Shown here: positions 53,175 through 62,830 of the stretch, in pieces
How the letters are laid out: the number at the start of each line of letters is the position of its first letter
Numbering within the stretch: position 1 is the first letter of the stretch
DNA from: Pseudomonas hamedanensis
GTDB taxonomy: Bacteria; Pseudomonadota; Gammaproteobacteria; Pseudomonadales; Pseudomonadaceae
NCBI RefSeq assembly: GCF_014268595.2
Contig: NZ_CP077091.1
Span: 3,684,001-3,748,000, forward strand
Direction of reading: 5' to 3'
DNA: 64,000 nucleotides
Position numbers and translations under genes: made by a program
The notes under the pieces: generated by a model
What the model was told of the DNA's origin: nothing
What the model saw: the letters and a program-made list of their open reading frames with translations, nothing else
The model's database searches: none

Positions 53175-53869
53175 ACACCCACTCCGCAGCCCACAAACGT
53201 GGCGATGAATACGTTGAATGGCGAACTGCCGATCAGGCTCAGCACCCCCATGCACACCACGGCAGCCGCGGCCGCAATGAGTTTGTTGCGCGTATTGCAC
53301 AGCGAGACCAGTACGTAGAGCATCATCGCCGTCAGCGCGTAGTCGAGCTGATATTTGATCAGGTGCGCCGCGTACTGCGCGCACACCGCACCGAGCAAGC
53401 CGCCGAGTACCCACGAAGTGTGGCAGAACAGGTTGAAGCCGATCAGGTAGCGCACGTTCACCGGCGCACCGCTGCCGAGCTTCACGCTGTGAAACGCAAA
53501 GGACTCATCGGTCAGGCCGCTGGCGTAGCACCAGCGCTCCATACGACTCAAGCCCAATGCGCGCAGGGCCTTGGCCATGTACACCGACATCAGCATATGG
53601 CGGGCGTTGATCAGAAACGTGGTCAGTACGATGGTGGTCAGCGAAGCGCCGCTGGAAATCAGCGCCAGCGCGGCGAACTGCGAAGCACCGGCATAAACGA
53701 ACAGGCACATCGCCACGGGCAGCCACATCGGCAACCCGGCGTTGACGGCCATCAGCCCGAACACGAACGACACGGTGAAATACCCGGCGACCACCGGACT
53801 GGCTTCGGCAAATGTGCGCGACGGCTGATCAGCAGCCATCAGCGGCGCACTGCCGGACGTTTCATTCAT
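53153..53869 (-). CDS. azlC: branched-chain amino acid exporter subunit AzlC
   Basis: A 238-residue inner-membrane protein. It has the AzlC hallmarks VAGYFTVSFVFGLMAVNAGL, GASQFAALALISSGASLTTIV, LINARHMLMSVYMAKALRAL and ASGLTDESFAFH. AzlCD exports branched-chain amino acids in the families studied. It overlaps the GNAT gene by four bases and azlD by 22. Confidence 0.93.
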   Translation of the reverse strand: MNETSGSAPLMAADQPSRTFAEASPVVAGYFTVSFVFGLMAVNAGLPMWLPVAMCLFVYAGASQFAALALISSGASLTTIVLTTFLINARHMLMSVYMAKALRALGLSRMERWCYASGLTDESFAFHSVKLGSGAPVNVRYLIGFNLFCHTSWVLGGLLGAVCAQYAAHLIKYQLDYALTAMMLYVLVSLCNTRNKLIAAAAAVVCMGVLSLIGSSPFNVFIATFVGCGVGVCLTKRS

Positions 53870-54333
53870 AGGTCCCTCTCAAATGTCCGTTCGCCATGGG
53901 GCTCGCAAAAACCCTGGGCGGTCCAGAATCGCTTGCCCGCGAGGTTAGCATCGTCGACGAACAGAAACATCCGCAGCACGCCGACCCGTTTCATGTCCGA
54001 CGACGCCGCTTCAACCAGGCGCTGCCCCACGCCCTGGCTGCGATAGCGCGAACTGACGGCCAGATGATTGATCGTGCCGCGGCTGCCAAGCATGCCACCA
54101 AGCACCGCGCCGACGATCTCGCCGGTCACGTCGAAGGCGAGGTAAGCCGTGGTGGTTTTCTGGATCAGTACGCCGCGCAGGCATTTGGCGTCCTGCCATT
54201 CGCAGAACGACACTTCGTCGAACTGCCGGAAGAAACGCTCCATGCGCTGTGCATCCTTGGCCGTGGCGCGGCGCAGCACCACCGGCGTCGAGCATTCGAC
54301 GCCGTCGATTGGGGTGATCTGATTAGCGAACAA
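53866..54333 (-). CDS. GNAT-family acetyltransferase
   Basis: A protein of about 155 residues with a GNAT core: VVLRRATAKDAQRMERFF, GTINHLAVSSRYRSQGVGQRLVE (acetyl-CoA loop near residue 100, given from the 54333 start) and MFLFVDDANLAGKRFW. The frame is open to 54396, but those first 21 residues lie inside the dioxygenase gene in another frame. A TTG at 54333 near the dioxygenase stop is preferred; the start is uncertain. The co-located genes suggest an amino acid derivative as substrate, which is inference. Confidence 0.78.
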   Translation of the reverse strand: MFANQITPIDGVECSTPVVLRRATAKDAQRMERFFRQFDEVSFCEWQDAKCLRGVLIQKTTTAYLAFDVTGEIVGAVLGGMLGSRGTINHLAVSSRYRSQGVGQRLVEAASSDMKRVGVLRMFLFVDDANLAGKRFWTAQGFCEPHGERTFERDL

Positions 54334-55069
54334 TGTCGAAAGCGGTCCCGGGCCGCGAGAAAGAAATTGCCAGAATCTGCCGGTACGCCATGGCATGGGT
54401 ATGGGTGTTGCGCGCAGCGGTCACATAGTGGCGCATGTCACGGTCGAGGAAGTAGGTGGTATCGAGAATTTCCTCGTACGTAGTCGCCGCCAGTTGATGC
54501 TCGTGGATGTCGTACAAACGACTCTCCGCGCCCTCGACATTGTTACGCCCCCAAAAGTGCACGCCGCTGAACGGATAGCCGTCGCAGTGAATGCCTTCAG
54601 GGGTGATTTCCAGCTGCTTGCCGGGTTTGATTTCGATGCGGATCTGATGAATCTGGCACTGCCAGATTTCGTCGTGCAGTTCTTCCGGCAACACGCTTTT
54701 GTACACCTCGAAATCGGTGTCGATCAGGCTGCGCATCACCGGTGAAGTCAGCACTTCCTCGGAGAAGTCCTGAAAGTGCCGTACCACGCCGCCAACATAG
54801 GCGTTGTGCTCTTTCGACTGCACGTAGGCGCGATGTTCGAGTTGCTTGAGTTCACGCGTCTTCGGGTTGTACTCGAAGTCGCTGTAACGACGGTAACGCA
54901 TACCCGCGTCGGCCTGACCGTAATAACTGTCTGGCTCCATGTTCTCCCAACTTTTGGTCAGTCTGACAAAGTCGGCGAAATGACCGTAGAGATTGAAGTC
55001 ACCACCCTGGACGTTGACAAACTTGTCGCGCCGTAGCGATTCGCCCACTTCTCTGTTTAAAACGATCAT
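54323..55069 (-). CDS. 2-oxoglutarate/Fe(II) amino acid hydroxylase-like protein
   Basis: A 248-residue protein of the 2OG-Fe_dioxy family (PF10014 type), whose known members hydroxylate free aliphatic amino acids such as isoleucine, leucine and methionine. The metal-binding HxD is seen in EGIHCDGYPFSGVHFWGRNN (near residue 160), and the distal His in RHYVTAARNTHTHAMAYR. It is the first gene of the minus-strand operon with GNAT, azlC and azlD. Its substrate is inferred from family and neighbours. Confidence 0.87.
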   Translation of the reverse strand: MIVLNREVGESLRRDKFVNVQGGDFNLYGHFADFVRLTKSWENMEPDSYYGQADAGMRYRRYSDFEYNPKTRELKQLEHRAYVQSKEHNAYVGGVVRHFQDFSEEVLTSPVMRSLIDTDFEVYKSVLPEELHDEIWQCQIHQIRIEIKPGKQLEITPEGIHCDGYPFSGVHFWGRNNVEGAESRLYDIHEHQLAATTYEEILDTTYFLDRDMRHYVTAARNTHTHAMAYRQILAISFSRPGTAFDIVR

Positions 55070-55299
55070 TACCCAAATCTCCGCTGCGTTGAGCGGCCTA
55101 ATCTATTAGGTGGAGAATTTGCGTCCATGAGAAAGAATTTCAGGCATTTGAAAAGCCATTTGAAACGAGGCTTGTAGCGACTTGAAAACCACTTTTACAT
55201 GACAAAAACACGGGTTTTCCGGTTTTTTGCTGGAAAAACATCAAAAAAAAACCCCGAAGGCCTCGGGGTTTTCTCTTGTTTCTTACGCGCGATCGTTCA
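55070..55299. other. intergenic region upstream of the dioxygenase operon
   Basis: About 230 AT-rich bases holding the promoter of the dioxygenase operon and, at 55246, the terminator of the porin gene. No other gene was seen. Confidence 0.4.
55246..55276 (-). terminator. terminator of the OprD porin gene
   Basis: Stem ACCCCGAGGCCTTCGGGGT on the minus strand, followed by a T run. It lies directly after the porin stop. Confidence 0.85.
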
Positions 55300-56586
55300 T
55301 CAGAAGATGTTGATCGGGTAGTCCACGAACACGCGCAGCTCGTTGCCGCTGACGTTGTATTCGCTGGATTTCTGCGACACGCGCAGGATCGAGCTGCGCA
55401 GCTTCACGCTCAGGTCTTTGGCCGGGCCGCTTTGCACGACGTACTTGAACTGGTTGAAGATCTCGCGCTCGGTGCCGCCTTCGCTGGTGGACGTGGTGAT
55501 GTTGTCGCCACGCACATACGCGAAGTTGTAGCTCAGACCCGGTACGCCGAATGCGCCGAAGTCCAGGCCGTAGCCCAGCTGCCAGCTGCGTTCGTCTTCA
55601 GCGTTGAAGTCCGACCAGTAGGAGTTGGCCAGATAGATGGAGTTACCACCGTCACCGACACGACCCTGATCTTTCTGATAGCCGCCGTAGGCGTAACCCA
55701 GATTGCTGTCGCCGGTGGAACGCTGGTGCGCCACGGTGAACGAGTGCGGGCCGGTAGCGAAGGTGGCGGCCAGGCTCCAGATCTTGTTGTCGTCGCCGGT
55801 TACAGCGTTTTCGCGGACATAGGAGTTGTCCAGCTTGGTGCGATAGCCGTTGAAGTCCAGGGTCAGCGATTGTTCCTTGTTGAAAGGAATCACGTAGTTG
55901 GCGTTCACGTATTGTTTCTTCAACACGTCTTCAACGTCGGACGCGTACAGCGCGCCTTTGAAGTTTTCGGTGAACTGGTAACTACCGCCCAACACGTTGA
56001 TCGCCTTCAGACCACCGCTGTCACGGCCTTCATCGCTCTTGCGCGATTCGGCGGTGAAACGCCCGGCGTTCAGCTCCAGGCCTTTGATCTCGCGGGAGGT
56101 GATCAAGGTACCGGTGTAGCTTTCCGGCAGCAGGCGCACGTTGTCGTAGCTCAGCACCGGCAGGGCCGGCATCTGGTCGCCGTAGGTCAGTACGGTGTTG
56201 GAGAAACGGAATTTGACCGCTGCGCCGCCCTTGGCGATGTCATGCGCCGCACGACCGTCATTTTCCTGTTTGAAGAAGTCGATACCTTGCGCGCCGGTGC
56301 GGCCCTTGCCGCCATCCAGACGCAGTGCGTACAGACCAAAGGCGTCAACACCGACACCCACGGTGCCCTGCGTGAAGCCGGACGAGAACGTCCCGATCGC
56401 CGCTTGGCCCCACTCAGCCTTGTCCGGACGACCGTCTTTGTAATCACGATTGATGTAGGCGTTGCGCAACAGCACTTTAAGGCTGCTGTCTTCGACGAAC
56501 CCCTTGGATTCGGCCTGGTCGTTAGCCATGGCCTGTGTAGCACTCAACATCCCCAGTGCGATCAGACTGATCCGCTTGTTCAACAT
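55300..56586 (-). CDS. OprD-family outer membrane porin
   Basis: A 428-residue outer-membrane channel with a signal peptide (residues 1-22, cleaved near AMAND). Typical elements are LKVLLRNAYINRDYKDG and EWGQAAIGTFSSGFTQGTVG at the start, an amphipathic strand pattern, and the C-terminal aromatic-ended strand (LRVFVDYPINIF, ending in Phe). The ATG at 56586 with AAGGA upstream was chosen over an in-frame ATG at 56661. The substrate is unknown. Confidence 0.94.
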   Translation of the reverse strand: MLNKRISLIALGMLSATQAMANDQAESKGFVEDSSLKVLLRNAYINRDYKDGRPDKAEWGQAAIGTFSSGFTQGTVGVGVDAFGLYALRLDGGKGRTGAQGIDFFKQENDGRAAHDIAKGGAAVKFRFSNTVLTYGDQMPALPVLSYDNVRLLPESYTGTLITSREIKGLELNAGRFTAESRKSDEGRDSGGLKAINVLGGSYQFTENFKGALYASDVEDVLKKQYVNANYVIPFNKEQSLTLDFNGYRTKLDNSYVRENAVTGDDNKIWSLAATFATGPHSFTVAHQRSTGDSNLGYAYGGYQKDQGRVGDGGNSIYLANSYWSDFNAEDERSWQLGYGLDFGAFGVPGLSYNFAYVRGDNITTSTSEGGTEREIFNQFKYVVQSGPAKDLSVKLRSSILRVSQKSSEYNVSGNELRVFVDYPINIF

Positions 56587-56669
56587 GTTGTTTTCCTTAT
56601 TACGGGTTGAAACGCGCTGTGTCGAACGGCTGAAACGGCGCTTTTGCACTCTTCTATTCACCCCGAAAC

Positions 56670-56704
56670 AAAAAGACCCGCCTTGATCGAATCATGGCGG
56701 GCCT
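56670..56704 (-). terminator. terminator of the DsbA-like gene
   Basis: On the minus strand, GGCCCGCC / GGCGGGTC with a 13-base loop and a five-T tail. It lies in the 296-base gap between the DsbA-like gene stop and the porin start. Confidence 0.72.
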
Positions 56705-56882
56705 GCTCCTTGTTTTGAATCATGGCGGTTGGCCACAGGCGTTGGGCCGAATCGTAGCCGCGCCCTGAACAGTGTGTCAATTTCAAGAATCGTCTTTAAA
56801 TAGGCGAAAAACGTCTAAGAAACGTAAAGTTTGCGCTGACTCCTTGCACAGAAATGCCTCGATTCAGTGAATCCAACGCCTG

Positions 56883-57551
56883 TCACGCGCAGCCGTGCAC
56901 ACCACAAAACGACGGGGGTTCGCCCGTTTTGTCGGCGCTAACAGCCTGGCCTAGCCAAGCGGCAAATGCCTGAGGCTTGCCCAACCAGGGAGTGATATCG
57001 AGTAGCGTGAATTGCCCAGCCTGTTCCAGAGCGAACGTCGGAAAAGCCTGGCCGCCGAGCCGCGCGAGCAATGCGCGACTGGCCTGTACATGGGCCTGCG
57101 CATCAATGGCGTCAAACGTCGCCCGAAACAGCGCTTCGGCATATCCCGTTCGGGCCGCCAGCTCCATGAGCACAGCCGCATCGGCAATGCGCCGTCCTTC
57201 AACGTAGTGTGCCGTTTGCAAGCAGCCGAGCAGTCGCAGGCCGCGCCCGTCGATCTTCTCCGCCGCCAGCACAGCGGTGATCGGCGGCATCGAGTCGAAG
57301 ACCGCCGAAGGGTCACGCAGCAAGCCATCGAAATACGCCTCGCCAAAAGGCTGCCCGGTGTACTCGGCGATGCGTCGATCGTGGGGCATGACGTAATCGC
57401 GTAACTGCGGCGACACCTGCTGGCGGTTGGTGCCGCTCATCATTCCGCCCGCGTGAGCCGTCACGGATACCACCTGTTGCGCGGCTTCCACCAAAGGTTT
57501 TGCGCCATAGCACCAACCGCACAGTGGGTCGTAAATATAGTGAAGCATCAT
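56883..57551 (-). CDS. DsbA-family oxidoreductase (FrnE-like)
   Basis: A 222-residue protein of the thioredoxin-like DsbA family without a signal peptide. The active site CGWCYGAKP is at residues 11-19, and the cis-Pro region is QAFPTFALEQAG. It is likely cytoplasmic and may help with oxidative stress or disulfide exchange. It is transcribed alone, with a terminator downstream. Confidence 0.85.
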   Translation of the reverse strand: MMLHYIYDPLCGWCYGAKPLVEAAQQVVSVTAHAGGMMSGTNRQQVSPQLRDYVMPHDRRIAEYTGQPFGEAYFDGLLRDPSAVFDSMPPITAVLAAEKIDGRGLRLLGCLQTAHYVEGRRIADAAVLMELAARTGYAEALFRATFDAIDAQAHVQASRALLARLGGQAFPTFALEQAGQFTLLDITPWLGKPQAFAAWLGQAVSADKTGEPPSFCGVHGCA

Positions 57552-57743
57552 CGATAAAGCTCCGGCAAAAAGTAAGAGAAATCAATGCCGGCAGACTAAT
57601 CCTGGAACTGCTGCGGAAAAACCTCGGAAAGGCTTTCAGTCTGTTTCGCTGATCGGTCAAATACCGGCTGCGAAGCTGTGTATCGAAACGGACACATAAT
57701 GAAACAATCAAGCGACCGCACTTCTCAGGAATAATTAACGCTA

Positions 57744-57762
57744 GCAAATGCTAAGCATTACC
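57744..57762 (+). promoter_or_regulatory. Fur box upstream of the siderophore receptor
   Basis: The 19 bases GCAAATGCTAAGCATTACC match 14 positions of the Fur consensus (GATAATGATAATCATTATC) and are centred on the palindrome ATGCTAAGCAT. They lie 44 bases before the receptor start. Confidence 0.75.
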
Positions 57763-57805
57763 ATTCGCGCGCTCGAATTCTTCCACCCTTTCGGATGCGC
57801 TTCAG

Positions 57806-59899
57806 ATGCCTGCCCCGTTCCGTTTTACGCCCGTCACCCTTGGGCTCTCGGCTTTTTTGTCCAGCAGTCTTGCCTTCGCGGCGACCGAACTGCCCGCCAC
57901 CTCGATCAGCGCCGAAGCAGCAGCGGACGATCCGCGCGTGAAAGTCAGCAATACCGCGACCCGTACCTCGACACCCGTACGCTACGTACCGCAGGCAATC
58001 GACTCGATCAAGACCGCCAACGTCGCCAACTACGGCAGCAATGACATCGGCGACGCCCTGAGCGGCATGCCCAACGTCAGCAGCAGCGCCGACACCCGCT
58101 TCGACAGCCTGCGCATCCGTGGTTTCGATGCCAGCAATGATTTCTATCTGGACGGCATCCGCGACGACAGCCAGTACAAACGCGACCTGCACAACATCGA
58201 ACGCGTCGAAGTGCTCAAAGGCCCGGCCGCCGTGCTTTATGGCCGTGGCAGTCAGGGCGGGATCGTCAATCGGGTGAGCAAAACGCCGGAAGCCGGGCGT
58301 CGCTCCACTGTTGAAGCCCAGGGTGGCAGCGAAGATTTGCGCAGTCTTTACGCCGACCTCAGCACCGACCCGAGCGACACCATCAGCCTGCGCCTGAACC
58401 TGGGCAACATGGATGAAAACAGCTTCCGCGATGGCGTTAGTGGCAATCGCCAGTTGCTCGCGCCGTCGATGAGTTGGCAACTGACGCCCGACCTGAACTG
58501 GCTGGTGCAGTACGAATACAGCCGTTACAACCGCACGCCGGATCGCGGTATTCCCGGGGTCAACGGGCGCCCCGCCGACGTCGGCCGCGACACGAGCTAC
58601 GGCAACGACCACGACTTCATCGACGACAAATCGCAATCGCTGCGCTCGAAACTCACCTATGAGATCAACGATAACTGGCAACTGCGCCAGACCCTCGGCG
58701 TGTTCAAGCTCGACAGTGATTTCGACAACACCTACCTCACCGGCTACACGCCGGCGACCAACAAGGTCACGCGCCAGCATTGGCAGCAGGACCTGACCAC
58801 CCGCAACGTCTACAACAACCTTGAACTGGAAGGCGGTTTCGATACGTTCGGACTTGAGCATCGCTTGCTCACCGGGGTTGAAATCGGCAGCCAGCGCCGC
58901 GATCCAACCTTGTACAACGCCGCCACCGGCAGGACGCCCGGCGCGCAGCCCGTGCCGTCACTCGACCTGTACAACCCCAACCGCGACCTGCGTCACATCG
59001 GTCGCATGCAAGTCTCCAGCAGCAGCCACACCGAGGTCGAAAGCCGCGCAGTGTACGTTCAGGATCAGCTACGCCTGAACGATCAATGGCAACTGCTCGG
59101 CGGTTTGCGCTACGACACCTTCGACATCGAATCGACCAACAAGCTGCGCAACATTTCCGAAGACCGTGACAGCCACAGCACCAGCCCGCGCGTGGGCCTG
59201 GTCTGGACGCCCCTGCAGAATCATTCCGTCTATGCCTCGTGGTCGAAGACGTTTTCACCCGTGGGCGGTGGATTGATCGGCATCACCCCGGGCGCGGCCG
59301 GCAATACCAACGACTTGAGCCCCGAGCTGACCAAGCAGAAAGAAATCGGCGTGAAAAGCGACTGGCTCTACGATCGCCTCAGCACCACGCTGGCGGTCTA
59401 TGACCTGGAACTCTACAACCGCCGCACCACCGATCCGAATGATCCGACGCTGACGGTAATGTCCGGTCTGCAACGCTCACGCGGGATCGAACTGACCGCC
59501 ACCGGCAACATCGTCGGCAATTGGTACCTACGTGGCGGCGTCGGTGTGCAGGATGCAACCATCGAAAAAGACAACAACGGCCTGGAAGGCAAGCGCATCA
59601 ACAACGTGGCCAAGCGCAATGGCAGCCTGTTTCTCACCTGGAAACCGCAAATGGGCTGGTACGGCGAAACCGGCCTGACACTGGTCGGCCAGCGCTATGC
59701 GGACAACGCCAACACTGTGGTGTTGCCGGGCTATGGCCGCTGGGATGCGCTGCTGGGTTACCGGTTGAAAGACTGGGATCTGCGCGCGGCGCTGAACAAT
59801 ATTACCGATCGCGAGTACTACGCTTCGGCGACCAGCGCTTTCCAGATTCAGCCGGGAGCGCCGCGTAGCGTGGTGATGACGGGCACCTACAGCTTTTAG
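57806..59899 (+). CDS. TonB-dependent siderophore receptor
   Basis: A 697-residue outer-membrane receptor with a signal peptide (residues 1-25, cleaved after AFA), a plug domain (PQAIDSIKTANVANYG; GFDASNDFYLDGIRDDSQ; VEVLKGPAAVLYGRGSQGG) and a 22-strand barrel ending in a Phe (MTGTYSF). A Fur box is upstream. The plug resembles the Fiu/FhuA/ferrioxamine branch rather than FpvA; no STN signalling domain is present. The ligand is unknown. Confidence 0.95.
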   Translation: MPAPFRFTPVTLGLSAFLSSSLAFAATELPATSISAEAAADDPRVKVSNTATRTSTPVRYVPQAIDSIKTANVANYGSNDIGDALSGMPNVSSSADTRFDSLRIRGFDASNDFYLDGIRDDSQYKRDLHNIERVEVLKGPAAVLYGRGSQGGIVNRVSKTPEAGRRSTVEAQGGSEDLRSLYADLSTDPSDTISLRLNLGNMDENSFRDGVSGNRQLLAPSMSWQLTPDLNWLVQYEYSRYNRTPDRGIPGVNGRPADVGRDTSYGNDHDFIDDKSQSLRSKLTYEINDNWQLRQTLGVFKLDSDFDNTYLTGYTPATNKVTRQHWQQDLTTRNVYNNLELEGGFDTFGLEHRLLTGVEIGSQRRDPTLYNAATGRTPGAQPVPSLDLYNPNRDLRHIGRMQVSSSSHTEVESRAVYVQDQLRLNDQWQLLGGLRYDTFDIESTNKLRNISEDRDSHSTSPRVGLVWTPLQNHSVYASWSKTFSPVGGGLIGITPGAAGNTNDLSPELTKQKEIGVKSDWLYDRLSTTLAVYDLELYNRRTTDPNDPTLTVMSGLQRSRGIELTATGNIVGNWYLRGGVGVQDATIEKDNNGLEGKRINNVAKRNGSLFLTWKPQMGWYGETGLTLVGQRYADNANTVVLPGYGRWDALLGYRLKDWDLRAALNNITDREYYASATSAFQIQPGAPRSVVMTGTYSF

Positions 59900-59915
59900 G
59901 CCAGCGCAAAAAACT

Positions 59916-60000
59916 GTGGGAGGGGGCTTGCTCCCGAAGGCGTCGGGTCAGTCGACATTATTGTCACTGACCCGACGCATTCGGGAGCAAGCCCCCCCAC
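59916..60000. repeat. inverted REP pair, GTGGGAGGGGGCTTGCTCCC type
   Basis: Third REP sub-type, with GG in place of CG in the core, facing its complement. The spacer contains CGTCGGGTCAGT and its near complement. It follows the siderophore receptor gene. Confidence 0.85.
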
Positions 60001-60084
60001 AGGTTCAATGTTCACAATGGTTTTTGTGTCCTGCATAAAAAAGCGCCGCCATCCCGGCAGCGCTTTGACCTGTCCTTGTTGTTC

Positions 60085-60339
60085 TTATCCTTCCATTACA
60101 TCCCATAACGCTTGCAGTTCGGCCTCGCTGAACAGGCCAGCGGGGTAGCGCTCGATCATCATCCGGCGCGGATCAGGTTCCCTGATCTGACGCGTTCCAT
60201 TGGACTTCAACCAGTGCGCGACCAACTGCAGCGATTCGCCGTTTACCGCCATGGGATGCACAGTCCGCTCGCTGACTACGTTCATTTCGGCGTTCATTTC
60301 AGCGCTCTCTCCCCGTTCATGAGCGGCTACGGTATCCAA
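60085..60339 (-). CDS. conserved hypothetical protein
   Basis: An 84-residue protein with no known domain. The region from MAVNGESLQLVAHWLKSNG to FSEAELQALWDVMEG is typical of a small protein conserved in Pseudomonas. The 30-residue N-terminal stretch has several ATG codons, so the true start may be downstream, for example at MNAEMNVVSE. A hairpin AAAAGCGCC / GGCAGCGCTTT lies just past its stop. Confidence 0.6.
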   Translation of the reverse strand: MDTVAAHERGESAEMNAEMNVVSERTVHPMAVNGESLQLVAHWLKSNGTRQIREPDPRRMMIERYPAGLFSEAELQALWDVMEG

Positions 60340-60438
60340 GATTCATGACAGAACTGTTGAAGTTCTTCTCCCTCCCTAGTGCACTGGAACCGATACAAGA
60401 GCTATGCCAAGACTCGGCATCTGTCGACAGGCGGATAC

Positions 60439-60475
60439 AAAAAAGCCCGCCGTCCTTTCGGGCTGCGGGCTTGTG
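60439..60475. terminator. hairpin terminator near aguA
   Basis: AAGCCCGCCGTCC-TTTC-GGGCTGCGGGCTT lies after the aguA stop on the minus strand and can end its transcript. Confidence 0.6.
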
Positions 60476-60543
60476 TCCATGCGTAGCGAGCTAATCATTA
60501 GCCTGGCCGATTTATTAACCAACTCAAGCTGTTACGACTCAAC

Positions 60544-61650
60544 TCACTCTTTGTGCGGCGCTGGCTGTTGCTGGGTAAGGCAGTGAATATTGCCGCCGCC
60601 CAGTAACAGTTCGCGGCCCGGCACCATCACCACTTCATGCTGCGGGAACAGCTTCTGCAGAATCTCCCTGGCCGGTGCGTCCATCGGGTCGTTGAAGCTT
60701 GGCGCGATGATGCCGCCGTTGACGATCAGGAAGTTCACGTAGGAACCGGCCAGGCGCACGGACGGGTTACGCTCCTGGGAACCTTCGACCGCATCGACCC
60801 CGGCGCACTCTTCTTCGGTCGCGTACAACGGCCCCGGAATCGGCATTTTGTGCACCGTGAACGGGCGACCCTTGGCGTCGGTGCTGCCTTGCAGCACTTT
60901 CATCGCGGCCTGGCAACGCGGGTAGTTCGGATCCTGCGGATCGTCCGTCCACGCCAGCAGCACTTCGCCCGGACGCACATAGCAGCAGAAGTTATCCACA
61001 TGCCCGTCCGTTTCGTCGTTGAACAAGCCGTCCGGTAACCAGATGATCTTATCCACAGCCAGATTGGCGCTGAGCACCGCTTCGATCTCTTCGCGGCTCA
61101 GGTGCGGATTGCGATTGCGGTTGAGCAGGCACTCTTCGGTGGTGATCAGCGTGCCTTCGCCGTCAACGTGAATCGAACCGCCCTCGAGCACGAAGCCCTC
61201 GGTGCGATAACGCGGGCTGCGCTCGATCTCGAGGATCTTGCCGCCGACTTGCGAGTCGCGGTTCCACGGCAAATACAGGCCGCCATCGAAGCCGCCCCAG
61301 GCGTTGAAATCCCAGTTCACACCGCGCACTTCGCCGCTGTTGTTGATGACAAAGGTCGGGCCGCTGTCACGGACCCAGGCGTCATCGCTGGACATCTCGA
61401 CCAGACGAATATTCGGCACGTCGAGGCGCGCGCGGGCGTTTTCGTATTGGCCGGCGGAGACCGCCACGGTCACCGGTTCAAAACGGGCGATGGCCTTGGC
61501 CACCGCCGCGTGTGCGGCTTGCGCCGGTTTGCCGCCCAGGCGCCAGTTGTCCGGGCGCTCGGGCCAGATCATCCAGGTTTGCGTCTGTGGCGCCCACTCG
61601 GCCGGCATGTGGAAGCCGTCGGCGCGCGGGGTACTTGTCAATGTGGTCAT
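60544..61650 (-). CDS. aguA: agmatine deiminase AguA
   Basis: Converts agmatine to N-carbamoylputrescine and ammonia. The 368-residue protein has the guanidino-group family start [22 protein letters not shown], the catalytic Asp/His motifs in [17 protein letters not shown] and [24 protein letters not shown], and the late Cys in [16 protein letters not shown] (near residue 357). The start at 61650 overlaps the aguB stop by one base. A longer open frame to 61725 is rejected. Confidence 0.97.
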   Translation of the reverse strand: MTTLTSTPRADGFHMPAEWAPQTQTWMIWPERPDNWRLGGKPAQAAHAAVAKAIARFEPVTVAVSAGQYENARARLDVPNIRLVEMSSDDAWVRDSGPTFVINNSGEVRGVNWDFNAWGGFDGGLYLPWNRDSQVGGKILEIERSPRYRTEGFVLEGGSIHVDGEGTLITTEECLLNRNRNPHLSREEIEAVLSANLAVDKIIWLPDGLFNDETDGHVDNFCCYVRPGEVLLAWTDDPQDPNYPRCQAAMKVLQGSTDAKGRPFTVHKMPIPGPLYATEEECAGVDAVEGSQERNPSVRLAGSYVNFLIVNGGIIAPSFNDPMDAPAREILQKLFPQHEVVMVPGRELLLGGGNIHCLTQQQPAPHKE

Positions 61651-62528
61651 CAGGACTCCAGGGAACCGTCGAGGGTTTTCAACGCGCCGTACAGATTGGG
61701 ACGGCGGTCGCGGAATGAACCCCACGCGCTGCGAATATGTTCCAGCTCGTCGAGGTTGAACGTGTGCACAAGAATACCTTCTTCGGTTTTATTCAGCTCC
61801 TGCACTTTTTCGCCGAACTGATTGGCGATGAACGACGAGCCGTAGAACGTGATGTCGTAGCCGTCCTGTTCTTCGTTGCCGATGCGGTTGCTGGCGATCA
61901 GCGGCATCAGGTTGGCGCCGGCATGGCCCTGCTGCACACGCTGCCAGTGATCGCGCGACGAGATGGTCTTGTCGTGCGGTTCGCTGCCGATGGCGGTTGG
62001 GTAAAAGAGAATTTCCGCGCCTTGCAGGGCCATGCTGCGCGCCGCTTCCGGAAACCACTGATCCCAGCAAATGCCCACGCCGATTTTCGCGTAACGGGTA
62101 TTCCACACCTTGAAACCGGTGTCACCCGGGTTGAAGTAATACTTTTCGTGATAACCCGGACCGTCCGGAATGTGGCTTTTACGATAAATACCGAGGTTGC
62201 TGCCGTCGGCGTCGATGATCGCGATGCTGTTGAAACGCGCGCGCCCAGCCAATTCGTAGAAGCTGATCGGCAGCACCACTTGCAGCTCTTTGGCGATGGC
62301 CTGGAAGTGCTTGATCGCCGGGTTGTCCTCGACCGGGGTCGCCAGTTGCAGGTAATCCGGATTCGGCTTCTGGCAAAAGTACGGCGCCTCGAACAGTTCC
62401 TGAATCAGGATGATCTGCGCGCCTTCGGCGGCGGCTTCGCGGACCAGTCTTTCAGCGGTTGCGAGGTTGGCTTGCAGATCCCAGGAACAGGCCATCTGCG
62501 TGGCGGCGACGGTAACGATACGGCTCAT
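61650..62528 (-). CDS. aguB: N-carbamoylputrescine amidase AguB
   Basis: Hydrolyses N-carbamoylputrescine to putrescine, carbon dioxide and ammonia. The 292-residue nitrilase-superfamily protein has the catalytic Glu in [12 protein letters not shown] (near residue 46), the Lys in [18 protein letters not shown] and the Cys in [15 protein letters not shown] (near residue 158). It heads the aguB-aguA operon, as in other pseudomonads. Confidence 0.97.
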   Translation of the reverse strand: MSRIVTVAATQMACSWDLQANLATAERLVREAAAEGAQIILIQELFEAPYFCQKPNPDYLQLATPVEDNPAIKHFQAIAKELQVVLPISFYELAGRARFNSIAIIDADGSNLGIYRKSHIPDGPGYHEKYYFNPGDTGFKVWNTRYAKIGVGICWDQWFPEAARSMALQGAEILFYPTAIGSEPHDKTISSRDHWQRVQQGHAGANLMPLIASNRIGNEEQDGYDITFYGSSFIANQFGEKVQELNKTEEGILVHTFNLDELEHIRSAWGSFRDRRPNLYGALKTLDGSLES

Positions 62529-62830
62529 GAATCATCTCCGGGCAAGTGCTTTGACAGTCGGAAAGTCGACCGAAAAGGAAACGCGCGCACCGGAATGAAA
62601 CCGCCATGCCGGAGCAATGGCGACTTTATAGCCGATAAATATCTGGTTTAGAAGCGCTACGAGAGCGCTCCATCTGAAAATAATTAAATTAAGCCGATAA
62701 AAATCGATAATTCACTGCAAAATAAATGTGGGAGCGGGCTTGCTCGCGAATGCAGTGTGTCAGCCACCCAAGGTGGGACGGACGCACCGCATTCGCGAGC
62801 AAGCCCGCTCCCACAAGGGATTTGCGGTGT
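62529..62830. other. intergenic region between aguB and the aminotransferase gene
   Basis: About 300 bases. It holds the REP pair at 62728 and an AT-rich patch at 62660-62725 that likely contains the aguBA promoter. No further feature was seen. Confidence 0.45.
62728..62814. repeat. inverted REP pair, GTGGGAGCGGGCTTGCTCGC type
   Basis: Third copy of the REP pair found at 2741 and 6933, with the same core in both orientations and a distinct spacer. It lies between aguB and the aminotransferase stop. Confidence 0.85.

Noticed and set aside
54334..54396. N-terminal extension of the GNAT gene
   Set aside because: The extra residues are a frame-shifted reading of the dioxygenase C-terminus and carry no family signal.
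55276..56610. Open frame of 444 codons antisense to the OprD porin
   Set aside because: The porin frame has a signal peptide, start and C-terminal aromatic residue. The reverse is a shadow.
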